This document shows positions 6,256 to 8,223 of a stretch of 8,223 nt of DNA, one piece after another. The DNA is taken from the NCBI GenBank assembly GCA_003533405.1, contig DQDL01000124.1:1-8223 (forward strand), read 5' to 3'. Within the stretch, counting starts at the first letter, position 1; the number at the start of each line of letters is the position of its first letter. Origin of the DNA: Clostridiales bacterium (GTDB lineage: Bacteria > Bacillota > Clostridia > Oscillospirales > Oscillospiraceae). The notes under the pieces are model-generated. The model had not been told where the DNA came from, ran no database searches, and saw only the letters and a list, made by a program, of their open reading frames with translations. Made by a program: the position numbers and the translations under genes.

Positions 6256-6270
6256 TACCCATACAGCAAG

Positions 6271-6300
6271 ATTATACTAAATAACTACCCCATATGTCAA
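6271..6300 (-). promoter_or_regulatory. Strong sigma-A promoter of the beta1-alpha1-peptide unit
   Basis: Minus strand: TTGACA (6295-6300), 18-base spacer, TATAAT (6271-6276). Both hexamers are perfect consensus. The predicted start of transcription, near 6264, leaves a leader of about 70 bases before ATG 6193. Confidence 0.85.
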
Positions 6301-6305
6301 TAATG

Positions 6306-6311
6306 TGTCAA
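6306..6311 (-). promoter_or_regulatory. Second TTGACA upstream of the unit 1 promoter
   Basis: An identical TTGACA lies 11 bases upstream of the -35 hexamer, about one helical turn. It may be an alternative -35 without a good -10, or half of a regulator site overlapping the promoter. Confidence 0.35.
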
Positions 6312-6325
6312 GGTAATCGGCATGA

Positions 6326-6356
6326 TTTTTTGCAATACATCCTTTCTTTTTTGCAA
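6326..6356. repeat. Direct repeat TTTTTTGCAA upstream of the unit 1 promoter
   Basis: The 10-mer occurs at 6326-6335 and 6347-6356, offset by 21 bases, i.e. two helical turns, so both copies face the same side of the DNA. The position, roughly 60-90 bases before the transcription start, suits an activator site or a distal UP-like element. Confidence 0.4.
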
Positions 6357-6394
6357 AACGACAATTATGTATCCTTTATTACAAACAGATGACA

Positions 6395-6423
6395 AAACCG
6401 GCATCAAAAAGCGATGTCGGTTT
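6395..6423 (-). terminator. Probable terminator of the pyridoxal/pyridoxamine kinase gene
   Basis: Arms 6395-6405 and 6413-6423 pair over 11 bases with one A-C mismatch on the minus strand (a G-U pair on the plus strand), 7-base loop, followed on the minus strand by a short T run. It begins 11 bases after the kinase stop codon and isolates the dehydratase locus from it. Confidence 0.6.
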
Positions 6424-6434
6424 ATTACATTGTA

Positions 6435-7304
6435 TTATTTAAAAAGCTCATCGACGCTTCTTATATACTCTGGTAGTGCGCCCTCAAAGTCAAGACCGTA
6501 ATGACGGGGCGTATCACGCACGGCGGTGCGCTCGATGCAGGCAGCAACAAAGTCCTCGGCAAGGCGCAGCGCATCTTCAAGGGCAGCACCTCGGGTCAAA
6601 AGTGCTGCAAACGCCGAAGCGAACACATCGCCCGAGCCGTGGAACATGCCATCTTTTGTTTCATTCATGACAACGCTCGTTTTGCCGGAGGAATTATCCC
6701 GTGCGGCTATGCCCATCTCCCCCGCTTCAAGGCTCACGCCCGTCACGGCGATGACCCTCGGACCGAGCTCGGAGAGCCTGTCAATGAGCTCGGTGACGAA
6801 AGCTACACTGTGCGGTGCGGTGCGGTACTCGGTACCGGTCAAAAAGCAGGCTTCGGTGATGTTCGGAGTTATGATATCAGCCTTTTCGATAAGGCGGCAG
6901 AAGCACTCTGCCATGGAGTCGTCAAGATTGGCATAATACCTGCCGTTATCTGCCATGGCTGGATCTACAATGACGAGCGTGTCGTCACTTCGCAGAAGCT
7001 CAATGGTGCGCTCTAAAAGCTTGCCCTGCGCTTCGGAAGCAAGGTAGCCGGAATAGATAGCGTCAAAGTGGACGCCGAGTTTGTTCCAGTGCTCGGCAAT
7101 GGGCACAATGGCATCGGAAAGATCGGTAAAAGTCCAGTCGGCAAAGCCGCCGGTGTGCGTTGACAAAAGCGCCGTCGGGATGCAGCAGCACTCAACGCCG
7201 CTTGCGGATACTATGGGTAAGGCAACGGTAAGCGAGCACTTGCCGAGGCCGGAAAGATCATGTATCGCCGCCATCCTCGGCAGCTTGGGAAGCTTATCAG
7301 TCAT
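6435..7304 (-). CDS. Pyridoxal/pyridoxamine kinase (PdxK/PdxY type, ribokinase fold)
   Basis: 289 residues, normal for the family. The enzyme phosphorylates B6 vitamers with ATP in the salvage route to pyridoxal 5'-phosphate. Seen in the sequence: IHDLSGLGKCSL (14-25), the substrate-side N-terminal motif of the clostridial pyridoxamine kinases; DPAMADNG (114-121); TPN (146-148) in the core; and the catalytic anion-hole motif GSGD (223-226) with Asp226 as the catalytic base. The start at ATG 7304 has GAGG 9 bases upstream. The frame stays open 40 codons further upstream, but the predicted promoter lies inside that stretch, so the shorter form is chosen. A single-gene unit with its own promoter and terminator; no operon link to the dehydratase genes. 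ThiD-like hydroxymethylpyrimidine kinase is the main alternative, less likely given the N-terminal motif. Confidence 0.9.
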   Translation of the reverse strand: MTDKLPKLPRMAAIHDLSGLGKCSLTVALPIVSASGVECCCIPTALLSTHTGGFADWTFTDLSDAIVPIAEHWNKLGVHFDAIYSGYLASEAQGKLLERTIELLRSDDTLVIVDPAMADNGRYYANLDDSMAECFCRLIEKADIITPNITEACFLTGTEYRTAPHSVAFVTELIDRLSELGPRVIAVTGVSLEAGEMGIAARDNSSGKTSVVMNETKDGMFHGSGDVFASAFAALLTRGAALEDALRLAEDFVAACIERTAVRDTPRHYGLDFEGALPEYIRSVDELFK

Positions 7305-7335
7305 TTTGCAAAACCTCGCAATCGATATCCCGTCA

Positions 7336-7364
7336 ACTATAACACAGTTTGGAATACACCGCAA
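7336..7364 (-). promoter_or_regulatory. Candidate sigma-A promoter of the kinase gene
   Basis: Minus strand: TTGCGG (7359-7364), 17-base spacer, TATAGT (7336-7341, 5 of 6 consensus positions). The transcript would start about 25-30 bases before ATG 7304. The -35 is weak. Confidence 0.55.
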
Positions 7365-7479
7365 GAGCGCAAAAATTTGCATAATTTCCCTTGTGAAGGC
7401 GCATTTGGCGGCATAATCGAACACCGTACGCAGATAATAGTATTGAGCTTAGGCTTAAACTAAAACGGAGGAAATTTTT
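7365..7479. other. Divergent intergenic region between kinase and coat genes
   Basis: It must hold the plus-strand promoter of the coat genes. GATAAT at 7433-7438 resembles a -10, but no acceptable -35 stands 17 bases upstream, and I find no convincing sporulation sigma-E or sigma-K element. GGAGG at 7467-7471 is the ribosome binding site of the first coat gene. Confidence 0.4.
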
Positions 7480-7653
7480 ATGACACCTAAGGAATTGCTT
7501 TATATTGAAGATGCACTCGGCCACATTAAGTTTATGACCACCCAGTGCAATGAATCTGCGAGCAAGCTTACAGACCCGACGCTCAAACAGGCAGTGCAGC
7601 AGCTTGCAAACGAAAATCAGAAGCTGTTTGCGCAGTTTTATAACCTTGTTTAA
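7480..7653 (+). CDS. Small spore-coat-like protein, 57 residues (CotF-associated)
   Basis: Begins MTPKELLYIEDALGH and is predicted to be almost wholly alpha-helical and soluble, with one cysteine (C23) and a glutamine-rich second helix (KQAVQQLANENQ, 37-48). Short proteins of this type sit next to CotF-domain genes in many Clostridia and are annotated as spore coat proteins; I recall the pattern rather than a specific structure. ATG 7480 has GGAGG 8 bases upstream. The next coat gene starts 13 bases after its stop, so the two are co-transcribed and probably interact in the coat or forespore surface. Function is inferred from family and neighbour only. Confidence 0.8.
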   Translation: MTPKELLYIEDALGHIKFMTTQCNESASKLTDPTLKQAVQQLANENQKLFAQFYNLV

Positions 7654-7666
7654 GGAGGATGCGGCA

Positions 7667-7915
7667 ATGAACGACAGAGACATCATGGAAAATTTGCTAC
7701 TCACCACCAAGGGCGTCTGCGACCTGTATATGCACGGCACCATCGAGTCGTCGACGGCAAATGTTCACCAGACATTTAGCACCGCACTCAACAGCAGTCT
7801 TTGCATGCAGGACAGCATTTATAAGGAAATGTCCGGCCGTGGCTGGTACACCACCGAGCAGGCTCAGCAGCAGAAGATCGATCAGGTCAAGCAGAAGTTC
7901 TCCGCACAGGGCTAA
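7667..7915 (+). CDS. CotF-domain spore coat protein, 82 residues
   Basis: Starts MNDRDIMENLLLTTKG and contains GRGWYTTEQA (57-66), the characteristic CotF segment (aromatic GWY followed by a polar, Q-rich helix). Two helices are expected, about residues 3-50 and 62-80, in the ferritin-like hairpin style of the family. CotF proteins are structural components of the endospore coat; this single-domain form is normal for Clostridia. ATG 7667 is preceded by GGAGG at 8 bases. The frame is open further upstream, through the first coat gene, but that extension overlaps a real gene and has no ribosome binding site. A terminator follows 5 bases after the stop. Presence of this pair is the best evidence that the organism forms spores. 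Confidence 0.88.
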   Translation: MNDRDIMENLLLTTKGVCDLYMHGTIESSTANVHQTFSTALNSSLCMQDSIYKEMSGRGWYTTEQAQQQKIDQVKQKFSAQG

Positions 7916-7920
7916 AAATA

Positions 7921-7944
7921 AAACCGCAGAGTAATCTGCGGTTT
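7921..7944. terminator. Bidirectional terminator between coat genes and AraC-type regulator
   Basis: AAACCGCAGA (7921-7930) and TCTGCGGTTT (7935-7944) pair perfectly over 10 bases around GTAA. On the minus strand the stem is followed by TTTTATTTTT-type sequence, a good terminator for the regulator; on the plus strand it serves the coat genes with a shorter T run. It sits between the convergent stops at 7915 and 7953. Confidence 0.82.
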
Positions 7945-7952
7945 ACATAATG

Positions 7953-8223
7953 TTATGAGCTTTTGATCTTGCCCGGGCTTATACCGAACGTTTGTGAGAA
8001 CGCCCGATGGAACGCCGAATAATCGGTAAAGCCGCATTCGGCGGCAGCCGAGGATGCGCTCATTCCCTCCCGGATGAGCCTTGCGGCGAGGACGAGCCGC
8101 TTTTGTCGGATGTAGTTATGCACTGTGCAGCCGGTCTGCTGCTTAAAAAGACGCATAAAATGATAGCGGCTTAGATAGCACATGGCGGCAAGCTCGTCAA
8201 CGCTCAAGCTGCCGGTGAGGTTT
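7953..8223 (-). CDS. AraC-family transcriptional regulator, C-terminal DNA-binding domain (N-terminus beyond window)
   Basis: The frame is open to the window edge, so only about 90 C-terminal residues are seen. They form the two helix-turn-helix motifs of AraC/XylS regulators: SVDELAAMCYLSRYHFMRLFK-type first motif, the linker with YIRQKRL and AARLI, then the second motif with ECGFTDYSAFHRAFSQTFG and the GISPG near the end. The second motif is the part that usually matches best across the family. The effector-binding N-terminal domain, and so the signal sensed, is outside the window. Convergent to the coat genes; nothing here links it to the dehydratase locus, though AraC proteins often control neighbouring catabolic genes. 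The TTG at 8207 is an internal leucine codon, not a start. Confidence 0.9.
   Translation of the reverse strand, partial: NLTGSLSVDELAAMCYLSRYHFMRLFKQQTGCTVHNYIRQKRLVLAARLIREGMSASSAAAECGFTDYSAFHRAFSQTFGISPGKIKSS

Noticed and set aside
6194..6262. Extended N-terminus of beta1 starting at 6262
   Set aside because: The extra 23 codons cover the ribosome binding site, the GC hairpin and nearly the transcription start. The paralogue beta2 begins at the equivalent of 6193.
7305..7424. Extended N-terminus of the kinase starting at 7424
   Set aside because: It contains the predicted promoter, lacks a ribosome binding site, and the family normally begins just before the IHDLSG motif.
7405..7440. Sporulation sigma-E or sigma-K promoter for the coat genes
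   Set aside because: A CATA sequence occurs at 7412-7415, but the rest of the -10 and a matching -35 are missing.
7550..7666. Extended N-terminus of the CotF-domain gene
   Set aside because: It would overlap the first coat gene in another frame; ATG 7667 has a proper ribosome binding site and gives the normal domain.
1..8223. CRISPR array, insertion sequence, tRNA or rRNA
   Set aside because: No regularly spaced repeats, transposase motifs, terminal inverted repeats or cloverleaf-like segments were found on either strand.

Overview
The window looks like a chromosomal segment of an anaerobic, spore-forming member of the Clostridia, probably a gut-type lineage. Three things point there: oxygen-sensitive 2-hydroxyacyl-CoA dehydratase genes, a pair of small CotF-type spore-coat genes, and Gram-positive style strong Shine-Dalgarno sequences with sigma-A promoters. 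This assignment is inference; no rRNA or species marker is present.

Layout from right to left, because most genes are on the minus strand. At the right edge is the C-terminal DNA-binding half of an AraC-family regulator (7953-8223, minus, cut by the window end). Next are two small plus-strand spore-coat genes (7480-7915), which share a bidirectional terminator with the regulator. A minus-strand pyridoxal/pyridoxamine kinase follows (6435-7304), with its own promoter and terminator.

The rest is a dehydratase locus of two minus-strand transcription units. Unit 1 starts at a sigma-A promoter with perfect -35 and -10 hexamers (6271-6300). It encodes beta1 (5006-6193), alpha1 (3402-5006) and a previously easy-to-miss 57-residue membrane peptide (3211-3384), and ends at a hairpin terminator (3151-3182). 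Unit 2 has its own promoter region (3078-3106). It encodes a CooC-like P-loop ATPase (2259-3023), beta2 (1046-2242) and alpha2 (1-1046, cut by the window start).

The four large proteins belong to the HgdA/HgdB-BcrB/BcrC superfamily (2-hydroxyacyl-CoA dehydratase / benzoyl-CoA reductase subunits). Known members need an ATP-driven electron donor of the HgdC/FldI ASKHA type. No such gene lies here. An ATPase of the CooC/MinD class, known from nickel CO-dehydrogenase maturation, sits inside the locus instead. The two beta subunits align without gaps and are about two-thirds identical where compared, whereas the alpha subunits have diverged strongly and carry long N-terminal extensions. The arrangement beta-alpha-peptide / CooC-like-beta-alpha is the most interesting part of the window. 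Its substrate and the ATPase's role cannot be read from the sequence.
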